A stretch of 64,000 nt of DNA from CAIZGX01 sp046048875 (GTDB taxonomy: Bacteria; Bacteroidota; Bacteroidia; Flavobacteriales_D; Sanyastnellaceae). The stretch spans positions 1-64,000 of the forward strand of contig JBJOFG010000013.1 in the NCBI GenBank assembly GCA_046048875.1, written 5' to 3'. The position numbers and the translations under genes are program-made. This document shows positions 8,743 through 17,089 of this stretch, piece after piece. Each line of letters starts with the position of its first letter. Position 1 is the stretch's first letter. The notes below the pieces were generated by a model. The model was not told the origin of the DNA and ran no database searches. It saw only the letters and a program-made list of their open reading frames with translations.

Positions 8743-9887
8743 TGATCTAATTTTTTATTGCTGATGTTCCAACTGTATTTTTCTTCAACATAAATTCGGT
8801 TGCTTTTCCCATCATTTGTTTGAGCATTTTCATTCAACAAATAATATTGAATGGCCTTTGCAAATTCAAATGCAGAGTTGGCTTCGATGAGTTTCGATAG
8901 GTTCTTTTCGGGAAAGGCTTCTGCGGCGAGTGAAGTGGTGATTACAGGAAGTTCGCTTGACATGGCTTCTAGAATTTTGTTTTGCATTCCAGCGCCTATA
9001 AACATAGGTGCAACGAATACACGAGATTCGCAGTAAGCCTCTCTGATGTCGTTCATCCAACCGGAAATTGTTATTTTATCGGTTGCAAGCTCCAACACAT
9101 CATGCGAAGGGTTCGCTCCAGCAATGAGTAAGGTAACATTCGGGAATTGAAGACTCACTTTTGGAAGAATTTCTTTGGCAAGGAAAATTGCAGCCGCAAT
9201 GTTGGGCGGGTAGTTCATATTCCCTGCAAAAATCAAATCGAATTTCTTGGTTGAATTAAGATTTCTGAAGTGAGCGGTGTCCACACCGTTGGGCACGATG
9301 TCAATATTTTTGTTGGAAGGAATCGCGAGTAAATTTCGATCCTGATGACTAATGATTGCGTGATGTTTGAAATAGTCATAGATACTTCGCTCGTATTTTT
9401 TGACACGGGCGAATTCAATCTTCCAAAACAGTTTTCGAACCCCTTTTTCAGTTTCTGCTCTGCGCATTGCAGCAGCGCTGAACGCGTCCATGTAATCAAT
9501 GGATTTGTCGAATTGTAAAAGATCCTTGATGTATTCAGCCGTTCGGATTAACTGACAGTAGATTTGATTGGGTTGGAATTGCTGAATGATGTCTTCAATT
9601 TTCTTTTTGTTTTTCTGTTCTAAGAAATAAAGTGCTTGAAAGGGTAAGTGATGGAAAAATGCAAATAGCATTCGAAAGGGTATTTTCCATTTCGAAAGTT
9701 GAATGATGTGAAGTTCGGATACAAACTGCTTAAGAACAGAGGTGTCAATTTCTTCTGTGCTGTCGTTCAAACAAATCAAACAGATTTCGTGTGAATGAGA
9801 AAGATGTTTTATCTGATGGAAAATTCGAAGTTTATCTCCTTTTTCCAACGGATACGGCACGCGAGAGGTTAGCACTACCAGTTTCAT
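8718..9887 (-). CDS. Family 4 glycosyltransferase
   Basis: A 389-residue GT-B fold glycosyltransferase. The N-terminal LTSRVPYPLEKGDKLRIFHQ stretch is typical of a GT4 subgroup associated with exopolysaccharide export systems. The C-terminal half has DIVPNGVDTAHF, a FAGNMNYPPN strand (equivalent to the family's GxMxxxPN motif) and FVAPMFIGAGMQNKILEAMS, the nucleotide-sugar binding region with the E-x7-E-like pattern. It is translationally coupled to the next GT4 gene by an ATGA-type 4-nt overlap and overlaps phoD downstream. It likely adds a sugar to a surface polysaccharide; donor and acceptor cannot be deduced. Confidence 0.93.
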   Translation of the reverse strand: MKLVVLTSRVPYPLEKGDKLRIFHQIKHLSHSHEICLICLNDSTEEIDTSVLKQFVSELHIIQLSKWKIPFRMLFAFFHHLPFQALYFLEQKNKKKIEDIIQQFQPNQIYCQLIRTAEYIKDLLQFDKSIDYMDAFSAAAMRRAETEKGVRKLFWKIEFARVKKYERSIYDYFKHHAIISHQDRNLLAIPSNKNIDIVPNGVDTAHFRNLNSTKKFDLIFAGNMNYPPNIAAAIFLAKEILPKVSLQFPNVTLLIAGANPSHDVLELATDKITISGWMNDIREAYCESRVFVAPMFIGAGMQNKILEAMSSELPVITTSLAAEAFPEKNLSKLIEANSAFEFAKAIQYYLLNENAQTNDGKSNRIYVEEKYSWNISNKKLDQCLSNHSS

Positions 9888-11074
9888 CTTTTCGGAAGCG
9901 ATTTTATGAATTGAATTAAAGGCTGTACAATTTTCGAATTGCTGTAAGACTCCTCCATAAATTGCTGCGCGTTTCTTCCAATGCGTTCTCTTTCTTTTGG
10001 ATCTTGTAACGCGCGAAGTGCTTCAACCCATTCGGTTGGATTTTCAGCACGGTAATATTCTTTTCTGTCTTCAACATCGAGTCCTCGGATTCCTTGTTCG
10101 GTTGAAATGACAGCAATTCCCATAGCAAAGGCTTCTAGAATTTTAATTCGAATGCCTGAACCAGATTGAAGTGGAACCAGCATAATCTGAAAGTTTCGGG
10201 CAAATGCTTCCGCACTTTCAACTTCGCCCCAAGAAATAATTCCAGGAATTTTTTTATCGTGAAGTGTTGAGGGCATTTTTCTGCCAGCAATATGAAATTC
10301 AAATTTTGGAAAAGCATTCAATACAGATGGAAGGGTAGTTTCAATGAAACCATTGATGGCTTCAATATTCGGCATCCAATCCATAGATCCAATGTGATAA
10401 ACCTTAAGTTCATTGCCATACATTCGCACAGGCTCTTGAATTGGCATTGCCACAGGCAAGAGGTAAGAAGGCTTTTGAGAGAGTGCTCTTGTAAATTGAA
10501 GATCGTCGTAACTGATGCAAGCAATGCCATCGACACTTCGCCAAGCTTCGATCTCGGCTTTATATAATTTTTTACTGAGGTACGAAAGGTAAATTCGCTT
10601 GAAATAATTTTTCTCACCCACTGCAAGTTTATTCCAGATTTGATGTTCGATGTTGTGTGAGCGTAAAAGCACTTTTGTGTTTACGTTTCGGCGAATGGTA
10701 GGAAGATAAGGCGTTGTGAAAATACTCTCCAGAATAATACAATCGTACTTTTCTTTTTGAAGAAGGCGGGTTAAACGAATGTCGACGTCTACAGAAAAGA
10801 ATCGACTTAAGTTGTAGGGGTCTCTTGTCATGAAATTACAATAGACATCGACGAGATTCATATTAGTGTCTACATAAACCCCTTCAATATCTGTTTTCTG
10901 AATGTAATCTTCTGGCATTGTCTCAGGCATGAAATCATGCTTATCAGTGAACAGCGTAAAAACTTTGACGCTGTGTCCAGCCTGCAGCAATCCAGTTGTT
11001 AATGCGTGAAAAGCAATGCAACCACCATCGGTGAGCGGGAGAGGAGGCTTTTGACAAATCTGAAGAAATTTCAT
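9884..11074 (-). CDS. Family 4 glycosyltransferase
   Basis: A 396-residue GT-B fold protein, a distant paralogue of the gene after it. Key features are the N-terminal ICQKPPLPLTDGGCIAFHAL strand-loop, HIGSMDWMPNIEAINGF at the start of the C-terminal domain, and a donor-site segment with VPLQSGSGIRIKILEAFAMG. The 4-nt overlaps on both sides (with the LptF/G-like permease and the second GT4) point to one tightly packed operon, linking glycan synthesis to transport at the cell envelope. Substrate is unknown. Confidence 0.93.
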   Translation of the reverse strand: MKFLQICQKPPLPLTDGGCIAFHALTTGLLQAGHSVKVFTLFTDKHDFMPETMPEDYIQKTDIEGVYVDTNMNLVDVYCNFMTRDPYNLSRFFSVDVDIRLTRLLQKEKYDCIILESIFTTPYLPTIRRNVNTKVLLRSHNIEHQIWNKLAVGEKNYFKRIYLSYLSKKLYKAEIEAWRSVDGIACISYDDLQFTRALSQKPSYLLPVAMPIQEPVRMYGNELKVYHIGSMDWMPNIEAINGFIETTLPSVLNAFPKFEFHIAGRKMPSTLHDKKIPGIISWGEVESAEAFARNFQIMLVPLQSGSGIRIKILEAFAMGIAVISTEQGIRGLDVEDRKEYYRAENPTEWVEALRALQDPKERERIGRNAQQFMEESYSNSKIVQPLIQFIKSLPKR

Positions 11075-12468
11075 TTTGATTCAGCTTTGTTTTTAGGCTC
11101 TTTCTTTTTGAAAATATACCATTGCCATTTTCCTTCCATTCGAGCGCGATAGGTGATGAATATTCCCATTGGCAATGTTACGAAAGTGGCCAACCACATT
11201 CCGATATAGGGTTCAAGAATGTTACTCTTGGTCATCTTTTCACCTGCTATGGTAAGCATTTCAAAAAGAATGAAAATTCCAAGTGCAAGGATTGTTGGCC
11301 AACCCAATCCCCCTTTTCGTATGATTGCACCAAGAGGTGCTCCGATGAAGAAAAGAATAATGCATGAAAAAGCCAAGGTGAATTTTCGATGCCATTCTAT
11401 TTTATGACGATTGATGAATTTGTTTCGATTTAGTAACTCTTCGTTCATGCCTTCAAGAGTTTTCGCCTGCTTGGCATTGTTGTCAAGAGCTACATTCTTT
11501 GCGCTCGTGACTGAAGGTGCATTTGGATCTGTAACTTTACTTGTTCCTGAATTTTGAAAAACCTGTATTGCTTTTTCAAGACTGTCGCGTTGAATTTCAA
11601 GACTGTCAATGGTTTGATCGAGTTGCGCCACGGTCATCATCTCAAACGAATTCTTGAAAATTTCTTCGTCGTTTTTTTGAAAGATGAAAGAGCTTAAATC
11701 TAAACGAAGAATCATTGTTTCAAAATTCCCTGCGACAAGCGGCATATGTTTGATGGGCTTTTGTGGTTGCATAGCCCCTTTCTTCGGCTTGGTGCTTTCT
11801 TCTTTTTCTTCGTAGGTAACGCCGTTCTTCAGCGTTAAAATTAAAAATCGCTTATCCTCTGTCTCGCTCATCTGTCCTTCTTGAGCGCGAATGACCGTTC
11901 TGTTTCCGAGGTTCTGATTCCGGTGGTCATATATGAGAACGTCTTTCAAAACTCCAGTCTCGATATTCTTGTCCATCACTCGAATGCTGATGCCTTCGAT
12001 ACCGTTGTAAAAGACTCCGCTTTCGAGATTCAGGGTTGGACGTTGCTGGACAATGCTGTAGAGTAACGTCCTGAATTTGAGGTTCGCAATGGGCCAAGCA
12101 TTGTTTGCAAAAACGAATGAAAAAATAGACAGGGCACACATGAAAACAACCAGAGGTCGAAGAATTCTGCTGAGTGACATTCCAGCACTTTTCATGGCTG
12201 TTAACTCGTAGTTTTCAGCAAGTGTTCCGAACGTCATAATGCTCGACATAAGTATGGCCAGTGGGAGAGCCATGTTTACGATTCGCGCGCTGGCGTATAC
12301 GAGCAATTGCAATATTGTTATCGGATCTATTCCTTTTCCAACTAAGTCATCTAAGTACACCCAAATGAATTGCATTTCAAAAATGAACATGGCAATTAAA
12401 AAGGTTATGATGAAAGGTCCGATGTAGGCCTTTAGGAGTAGTCGCGATATTTTAGGAAACAGAGTCAA
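11071..12468 (-). CDS. LptF/LptG-family permease (YjgP/YjgQ)
   Basis: A 465-residue inner-membrane permease. LptF and LptG, with the LptB ATPase, extract lipopolysaccharide from the inner membrane. Six membrane spans are laid out in the family manner: about residues 17-35, 55-80 and 100-120, then a periplasmic domain, then three spans from about 368 to 450. At 465 residues it is longer than the usual roughly 360. The extra length is a Lys- and Gln-rich insertion and a predicted coiled coil near 275-305 (QLDQTIDSLEIQRDSLEKAI). The start codon is TTG, placed right behind a good promoter. It heads the minus-strand glycan operon. Confidence 0.92.
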   Translation of the reverse strand: MTLFPKISRLLLKAYIGPFIITFLIAMFIFEMQFIWVYLDDLVGKGIDPITILQLLVYASARIVNMALPLAILMSSIMTFGTLAENYELTAMKSAGMSLSRILRPLVVFMCALSIFSFVFANNAWPIANLKFRTLLYSIVQQRPTLNLESGVFYNGIEGISIRVMDKNIETGVLKDVLIYDHRNQNLGNRTVIRAQEGQMSETEDKRFLILTLKNGVTYEEKEESTKPKKGAMQPQKPIKHMPLVAGNFETMILRLDLSSFIFQKNDEEIFKNSFEMMTVAQLDQTIDSLEIQRDSLEKAIQVFQNSGTSKVTDPNAPSVTSAKNVALDNNAKQAKTLEGMNEELLNRNKFINRHKIEWHRKFTLAFSCIILFFIGAPLGAIIRKGGLGWPTILALGIFILFEMLTIAGEKMTKSNILEPYIGMWLATFVTLPMGIFITYRARMEGKWQWYIFKKKEPKNKAESK

Positions 12469-12473
12469 GGAAG

Positions 12474-12503
12474 CAAAAATACTGACTATCTTGCCACCTC
12501 AAA
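12474..12503 (-). promoter_or_regulatory. Promoter of the envelope/glycan operon
   Basis: On the minus strand a TTTG (-33, 12500-12503) is followed after 18 nt by TATTTTTG (-7, 12474-12481), a full match to the Bacteroidota consensus. The TTG start codon of the permease begins 5 nt beyond the -7 box, implying a leaderless or nearly leaderless mRNA. Confidence 0.65.
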
Positions 12504-12511
12504 TCTGCAAA

Positions 12512-14173
12512 ATGAAAAAACTATACTTTTTAGCAGCGCTATTGTTGTCGCTGAATGCAATGGCTCAAGAGCCTGCTGGATTTAGAGAGTCCAACGACTC
12601 ATTCAACTCACGCATTGAACGTTTGCAAGTAGCAAGCTTGACCAACGACGAATTATGGGCAATGGCCGATGAGTCCGATAAGAACGGGACATTACCTATT
12701 TACGGGAAAATTATTGAGTATCCAATGGATGCATTAACTCACGGTGTTTGGACTTACTTCCCTAATGGCGATAAAATGTGGCAGTTGCGTGTGCATAGTC
12801 CAGGTGCGCTGAGTATGGATGTGTTTTTTAAGCAACTTTATTTGCCAGAAGGAACGCAGCTGTATGCCTACACAGCGGATAGAGAGTGGTTCGTAGGGCC
12901 ATACAATCATGAGGAAAATTCGACTTCTGGATACTACAGAACCCCTGAAGTATTTGGAGATGATTTGGTTATTGAGTATTACCAGCCTTTCGAGGTTATG
13001 GAACAGCCGGTATTAAATATTCGTGGTTTTGGGCACTACTTTAGATTTGTTCACGATGATCGATTTGAGCGCGCTTCAGATTTCTGCGAGGTTGATGTTA
13101 AATGCCCGGAAGGTGACGAATGGGCAGACGATTTGCGTGCAGTTGTAAAATTGAGTATTCCCTCTCCTGATGGGGTAGGTTTATGCTCTGGCACTTTGGT
13201 GAACAATACTTCTTACGATTGTCGTAAGTTCATATTAACGGCCATGCACTGTACTGAAACCTCTACAACTTCTGATTTTGGAAATATTGTTGTTCGTTTC
13301 AACTATCAAAAAAGTGCATGTGGAACAGGAATTAGTGCCTCTGCTCAACAAAAAACAGGAACAGTACGATTGGCTGACTCTGACGATGGCGGCGGTGCGT
13401 CAGGAAGTGATTTCTGTTTGTTGGAAATGACACAAGCTATTCCGACGACTTGGCCAGTGTACTATGCCGGTTGGAATGCGAATACTTCGGCACCAGTAGC
13501 TTCGTCAGAAGGTTGGAAAGCGATTTGTATTCACCACCCTGCCGGGGACGTCAAGAAGATTTCTACTGCAGGAACAGTAACAAACGGAACATGGCAAGTT
13601 TCTGGACACCACTGGAAAGTGAATTGGATTCAGACTGTTACGAATTGGGGTGTTACTGAAGGAGGTTCTTCAGGGTCGCCATTGTTCAACAAAGATCATC
13701 AGATTATTGGAACACTTACAGGCGGAGGTTCTTTCTGTGATGCGCCAACTGCTCCGGATTATTATGGTAAAATGGACAAGCACTTTACAAGCAATCCAAA
13801 TCCAGCGAATGAAGACTTAGTGGATTGGTTAGATGCTGCGGGAACTGGACTTCTTGCTATTGATGGCTCTTATCCAGGCACTGCTGCAGTTCAGCCTTGT
13901 TTTGGAGTTGTTGGAGTTGAAGAGAGTATTTCATTTCAAGAGGTGATAATTTTTCCAACTCGAGTTGAAGACAATTTCACCTTGACATGTCCACGTTTCG
14001 ATTTGTTGAAAGAAGTTCGTATTTATACCCAAGATGGAAGATTGGTAGAATCGTTGAATTTGAATTCATCTTCGACCATGATTTCTGCTGGTGCATTCTC
14101 AAGTGGAATGTATTTCATACAAGTGGTGAAGAAGGATGGTTCATCATTCAACAAGAAATTTGTGAAGTTGTAA
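12512..14173 (+). CDS. T9SS-secreted trypsin-like serine endopeptidase
   Basis: A 553-residue exported protease. The signal peptide ends near residue 19 (AMAQ). A prodomain-like beta-rich region (to about 190) precedes a chymotrypsin-fold catalytic domain with His in FILTAMHC, Asp in GGGASGSDFCLLEM and Ser in EGGSSGSPLFN. It most resembles lysyl-endopeptidase-like members of Bacteroidota. The last 75 residues form a type A T9SS sorting domain, ending in GMYFIQVVKKDG...FVKL, so the enzyme is exported by the type IX system and probably anchored or released at the surface. I chose the ATG at 12512 over the upstream TTG, because it begins directly with the Lys-Lys signal peptide. A TATCTTG box lies at 12487-12493. 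Confidence 0.93.
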   Translation: MKKLYFLAALLLSLNAMAQEPAGFRESNDSFNSRIERLQVASLTNDELWAMADESDKNGTLPIYGKIIEYPMDALTHGVWTYFPNGDKMWQLRVHSPGALSMDVFFKQLYLPEGTQLYAYTADREWFVGPYNHEENSTSGYYRTPEVFGDDLVIEYYQPFEVMEQPVLNIRGFGHYFRFVHDDRFERASDFCEVDVKCPEGDEWADDLRAVVKLSIPSPDGVGLCSGTLVNNTSYDCRKFILTAMHCTETSTTSDFGNIVVRFNYQKSACGTGISASAQQKTGTVRLADSDDGGGASGSDFCLLEMTQAIPTTWPVYYAGWNANTSAPVASSEGWKAICIHHPAGDVKKISTAGTVTNGTWQVSGHHWKVNWIQTVTNWGVTEGGSSGSPLFNKDHQIIGTLTGGGSFCDAPTAPDYYGKMDKHFTSNPNPANEDLVDWLDAAGTGLLAIDGSYPGTAAVQPCFGVVGVEESISFQEVIIFPTRVEDNFTLTCPRFDLLKEVRIYTQDGRLVESLNLNSSSTMISAGAFSSGMYFIQVVKKDGSSFNKKFVKL

Positions 14174-14838
14174 TGTTATTCGAATCCTTTCCAAAATCGT
14201 GGAGCGCACTGCTTCGTGAGGAAGCACGAAAGGATTATTTATTCTCATTGGAGAAAAAGGTCGAGGAAGCATATGCTTCCTCGATTTGTTTTCCACCTAA
14301 AGAAAAAATCTTCGAAGCTTTCGCTTTGTTGAATCCACAAGATGTTCGGGTGGTTATATTAGGACAAGACCCATATCACGGGCTAGGAGAGGCACACGGC
14401 TTGGCGTTCAGTGTTCTGCAAGGAATGAAAATGCCGCCCTCGTTACGAAATATTTTCAAAGAGTTGGAGAGCGAGTATGGTATTGATTTGACGCGTTCTA
14501 CCGATTTGACTTCATGGGCAGAGCAAGGGGTTTTGCTGTTGAATAGTGTATTAACCGTGGAAAAAGATAAAGCTGGGAGTCATTCGAAATGGGGTTGGGA
14601 AGATTTCACGAGTGCAACGATTGAATTTATCTCGAAGGAAAACGAACATGTTGTATTCTTTCTGTGGGGCGATTATGCTCGGAAAAAAACCACCCTTATC
14701 GATCAAATGAAACATGCGATATTTGAAAGTTCGCATCCTTCTCCGCTCTCAGCGTATCGAGGTTTTTTTGGTTCAAAACCTTTTTCTACCTGCAATACTT
14801 TGCTACGCTCGTGGGGATATCAGGAAATAAAGTGGTAG
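14173..14838 (+). CDS. ung: Uracil-DNA glycosylase (family 1)
   Basis: A 221-residue uracil-DNA glycosylase that removes uracil from DNA to start base-excision repair. The catalytic water-activating motif GQDPYHG is near residue 62, the uracil-contact Asn segment is LLNSVLTV, and the DNA-intercalation loop with catalytic His is HPSPLSAYRGFFGS near 190. The length matches the family. Its ATG overlaps the protease stop codon by one base (TAATG), so translation is coupled to an unrelated upstream gene. A longer frame from 13987 lies inside the protease and is rejected. Confidence 0.97.
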   Translation: MLFESFPKSWSALLREEARKDYLFSLEKKVEEAYASSICFPPKEKIFEAFALLNPQDVRVVILGQDPYHGLGEAHGLAFSVLQGMKMPPSLRNIFKELESEYGIDLTRSTDLTSWAEQGVLLLNSVLTVEKDKAGSHSKWGWEDFTSATIEFISKENEHVVFFLWGDYARKKTTLIDQMKHAIFESSHPSPLSAYRGFFGSKPFSTCNTLLRSWGYQEIKW

Positions 14839-14841
14839 TGC

Positions 14842-15801
14842 TTACGCGTTCACAATGAAAAAATAAAGCGGCATCCCTATAGTTATATTTATGGGGAAAG
14901 TAATAGCCAAGGACATTGGAAGGAACAATGCGGGGTTCGCTTTTGGTACAGAAATTTTCATTGCGGCAGGAACAGCGATATAAGATGCGCTGGCAGCAAG
15001 AATGGCGAAAATAAAGCGATTCGCCTCATCTGTTATGAATAGCCCAGATAAATAAGCTGTTATGCATCCGTTGAAAAGTGGCACTACAATAGCGAAAAGA
15101 ATAGGGAACCATCCAACCGAAAAGAAGGACTTCAGTTTTTTTCCACTGGAGATTCCCATATCGAGTAAGAAGAGTGCAAGGAATCCTTTGAACAAATCGT
15201 TCGTAAAGGGTTTGATTCCCTCTGCTTGTTTGGAGTTAGCGAGTATACCAATGATAAGACTGCCTATAATAAGCAGTACACTTCCGTTTGTAAACGAATG
15301 CTTTATTGCTGTTCGTTTTTGGATGCGGTCTGACGAATTGTTGTTGAACAATGAAATGAGAATAAGTCCCATAATTATAGCGGGAGACTCCATAAACGCC
15401 ATTACAGCTACCATGTATCCCGAGAATTCCAGTTGTTGGGTTTCTAAGAAAGATGAGGCAGTCACGAAAGTTACTGCACTTACAGATCCATATGCTGCAG
15501 CAATAGCTCCAGCATCGAACAAATTCAATTTTAAGCGTAAAATGAAAAATGTGTAGATGGGAATTATCAAGGATACGATAATTCCAAAAAGAATAGATCG
15601 AATTAACTCCGATGATACAGGCTCATGGGAAAGTTCTTGTCCACCCTTGAAGCCAATTGCAAAAAGTAAGTAGATGGAAATGAACTTAGCTGAATTTGGT
15701 GGAATTTCAAGATCACTCTTCAGCTGCGAAGCAATTATACCTAAAACGAAAAAGAGAAGGGCTGGATTTGTTAAATTTTCTAAGAGTAGATTCAATCCCA
15801 T
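14842..15801 (-). CDS. sbtA: Sodium-dependent bicarbonate transporter, SbtA family
   Basis: A 319-residue inner-membrane protein with about ten hydrophobic segments arranged as an inverted repeat, matching the SbtA (DUF897) family. Diagnostic stretches are FAIGFKGGQEL (about residues 48-58), AIAAAYGSVSAVTFVTAS (about 98-115, the substrate-site half-helix) and FLALFLLDMGISSGKK in the second half. SbtA couples sodium entry to bicarbonate uptake. In heterotrophic marine Bacteroidota this could feed anaplerotic carboxylation. It lies 6 nt after a small unknown gene, opposite a divergent LysR regulator, and close to proteorhodopsin. No SbtB (PII-like) gene is recognisable nearby. Confidence 0.92.
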   Translation of the reverse strand: MGLNLLLENLTNPALLFFVLGIIASQLKSDLEIPPNSAKFISIYLLFAIGFKGGQELSHEPVSSELIRSILFGIIVSLIIPIYTFFILRLKLNLFDAGAIAAAYGSVSAVTFVTASSFLETQQLEFSGYMVAVMAFMESPAIIMGLILISLFNNNSSDRIQKRTAIKHSFTNGSVLLIIGSLIIGILANSKQAEGIKPFTNDLFKGFLALFLLDMGISSGKKLKSFFSVGWFPILFAIVVPLFNGCITAYLSGLFITDEANRFIFAILAASASYIAVPAAMKISVPKANPALFLPMSLAITFPINITIGMPLYFFIVNA

Positions 15802-15807
15802 TTTTGT

Positions 15808-16104
15808 TTATTGTTGGATGTTTGCTTCAGTTTTTTTTGATATTGTAATTTCTGATTTAATTGTGATTGTTTGGGTGTCATCTTCAAGTGTATTCAAGAA
15901 ATCCTGAATTGATCTTAAGTCAGATTTCAATTGTGGCAACCGCAATTCAGCCGTAACGTCGGGGTGACCAGTTCTCTCTATGGAACTAAAGTTTTTCAGT
16001 TGATGAAACTGAATTTTAGTTCCAATCACGTTGGTAAGAATTTCTCGGGCTTGAGACTTGGTGAAAGTTCCGTTGATAAGCAATACGTTCATGTCTTCAC
16101 TCAT
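15808..16104 (-). CDS. Small conserved protein linked to sbtA, function unknown
   Basis: A 98-residue protein without signal peptide or membrane span. It starts with a beta strand (MNVLLINGTFT), has a helix (SQAREILTNVIGTKI), a conserved-looking FHQLKNFSS segment near residue 34, then a long charged helix and a C-terminal strand. I recall this FTxxxAxxIL...IxFHxLKxFS pattern from other Bacteroidota small proteins of unknown role, but cannot name a family. It is the first gene of a two-gene unit with sbtA, where cyanobacteria carry the PII-like regulator SbtB. It does not show PII or SbtB signature loops. An alternative start is the Met at codon 5. Confidence 0.75.
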   Translation of the reverse strand: MSEDMNVLLINGTFTKSQAREILTNVIGTKIQFHQLKNFSSIERTGHPDVTAELRLPQLKSDLRSIQDFLNTLEDDTQTITIKSEITISKKTEANIQQ

Positions 16105-16186
16105 AGCTCTATTTTTTTGGCGAAGGTCTGTTGAAATGCGATTGTGTTTATATTTATGTTTTTGATATTTTGTATTAAATTTTATT

Positions 16187-17089
16187 ATGAATTACACACT
16201 TAATCAATTACAGGTTTTTCAAAAGGTTGTTCAGTTGAGGAGTATTACAAAAGCCTCAGAAGCCCTTCATTTAACTCAGCCTGCTGTATCTATTCAATTG
16301 AAGAATTTTCAATTGCAATTCGAAATGCCCTTGTTTGAGGTTATTGGAAGGCAAGTTTATATCACTGATTTTGGATCTGAAATTTCAAAAGCTGTGGATG
16401 AAATTCTCTTTCAAGTTTCTGAGATTCATTTTAAAAGTAAGACTTTTCAAGGTGAGCTTGCGGGGAAATTGAAAATTGCATCTGTTTCGACTGGTAAATA
16501 TGTGATGCCTTATTTTTTAACTGACTTTATGAAGATGCACACCGGCGTTGAGTTGTTAATGGACGTCACGAATAGAGATAATGTATTGAGTGTTTTGGAG
16601 AAGAATGAAGTTGATTTTGCATTGGTCAGTGTTCTTCCTCGAAAAATGAAAGTTGAGCGAATTGAACTGCTTCCCAATGAGCTATACCTTATTGGGAATA
16701 AAGGCGTTAATAAGAACGAGTTTAAGAGCAAAAAGGAATTACAAGAGCATTCACTCATCTACAGAGAAAAAGGTTCTGCCACGAGAATTATTATGGAAGA
16801 TTTTATTGATAGAAAGAATCTAGACGGATTGAAAAAGTTTGAACTGACCTCTAACGAGGCAGTTAAACAGGCCGTAATTTCGGGATTGGGAGTTTCAATA
16901 ATGCCAAAGATAGGACTCCGTAACGAATTGAAATCAGGCGATTTGAAAATCATAAAGATGAAAGGTCTTCCAATCATTACTCATTGGAATTTGATTTGGT
17001 TAAAGGGAAAACAACTGAATCAAGTTGCAAAAACCTATGTTGACTTCATTGAGGAAAATAAGAGGAAAATAGCGAAGAATTACTTCTAG
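16187..17089 (+). CDS. LysR-family transcriptional regulator (CbbR/CcmR-like)
   Basis: A 300-residue LysR-type regulator. The N-terminal winged helix-turn-helix is clear: LNQLQVFQKVVQLRSITKAS, then EALHLTQPAVSIQLKNFQ (about residues 22-45). The rest is the two-lobed effector domain, with the GLGVSIMPK hinge motif near residue 225. It is transcribed away from the sbtA unit, the usual layout for a LysR protein that controls its divergent neighbour, and it resembles regulators of carbon uptake and fixation genes. It converges on the crtY-blh gene, overlapping its 3' end by 4 nt. The AT-rich spacer 16105-16186 should hold its operator; no clear T-N11-A dyad could be assigned. Confidence 0.93.
   Translation: MNYTLNQLQVFQKVVQLRSITKASEALHLTQPAVSIQLKNFQLQFEMPLFEVIGRQVYITDFGSEISKAVDEILFQVSEIHFKSKTFQGELAGKLKIASVSTGKYVMPYFLTDFMKMHTGVELLMDVTNRDNVLSVLEKNEVDFALVSVLPRKMKVERIELLPNELYLIGNKGVNKNEFKSKKELQEHSLIYREKGSATRIIMEDFIDRKNLDGLKKFELTSNEAVKQAVISGLGVSIMPKIGLRNELKSGDLKIIKMKGLPIITHWNLIWLKGKQLNQVAKTYVDFIEENKRKIAKNYF

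Noticed and set aside
15062..15556. 164-codon plus-strand ORF inside sbtA
   Set aside because: It lies wholly within a clear transporter gene on the other strand and has no recognisable domain.
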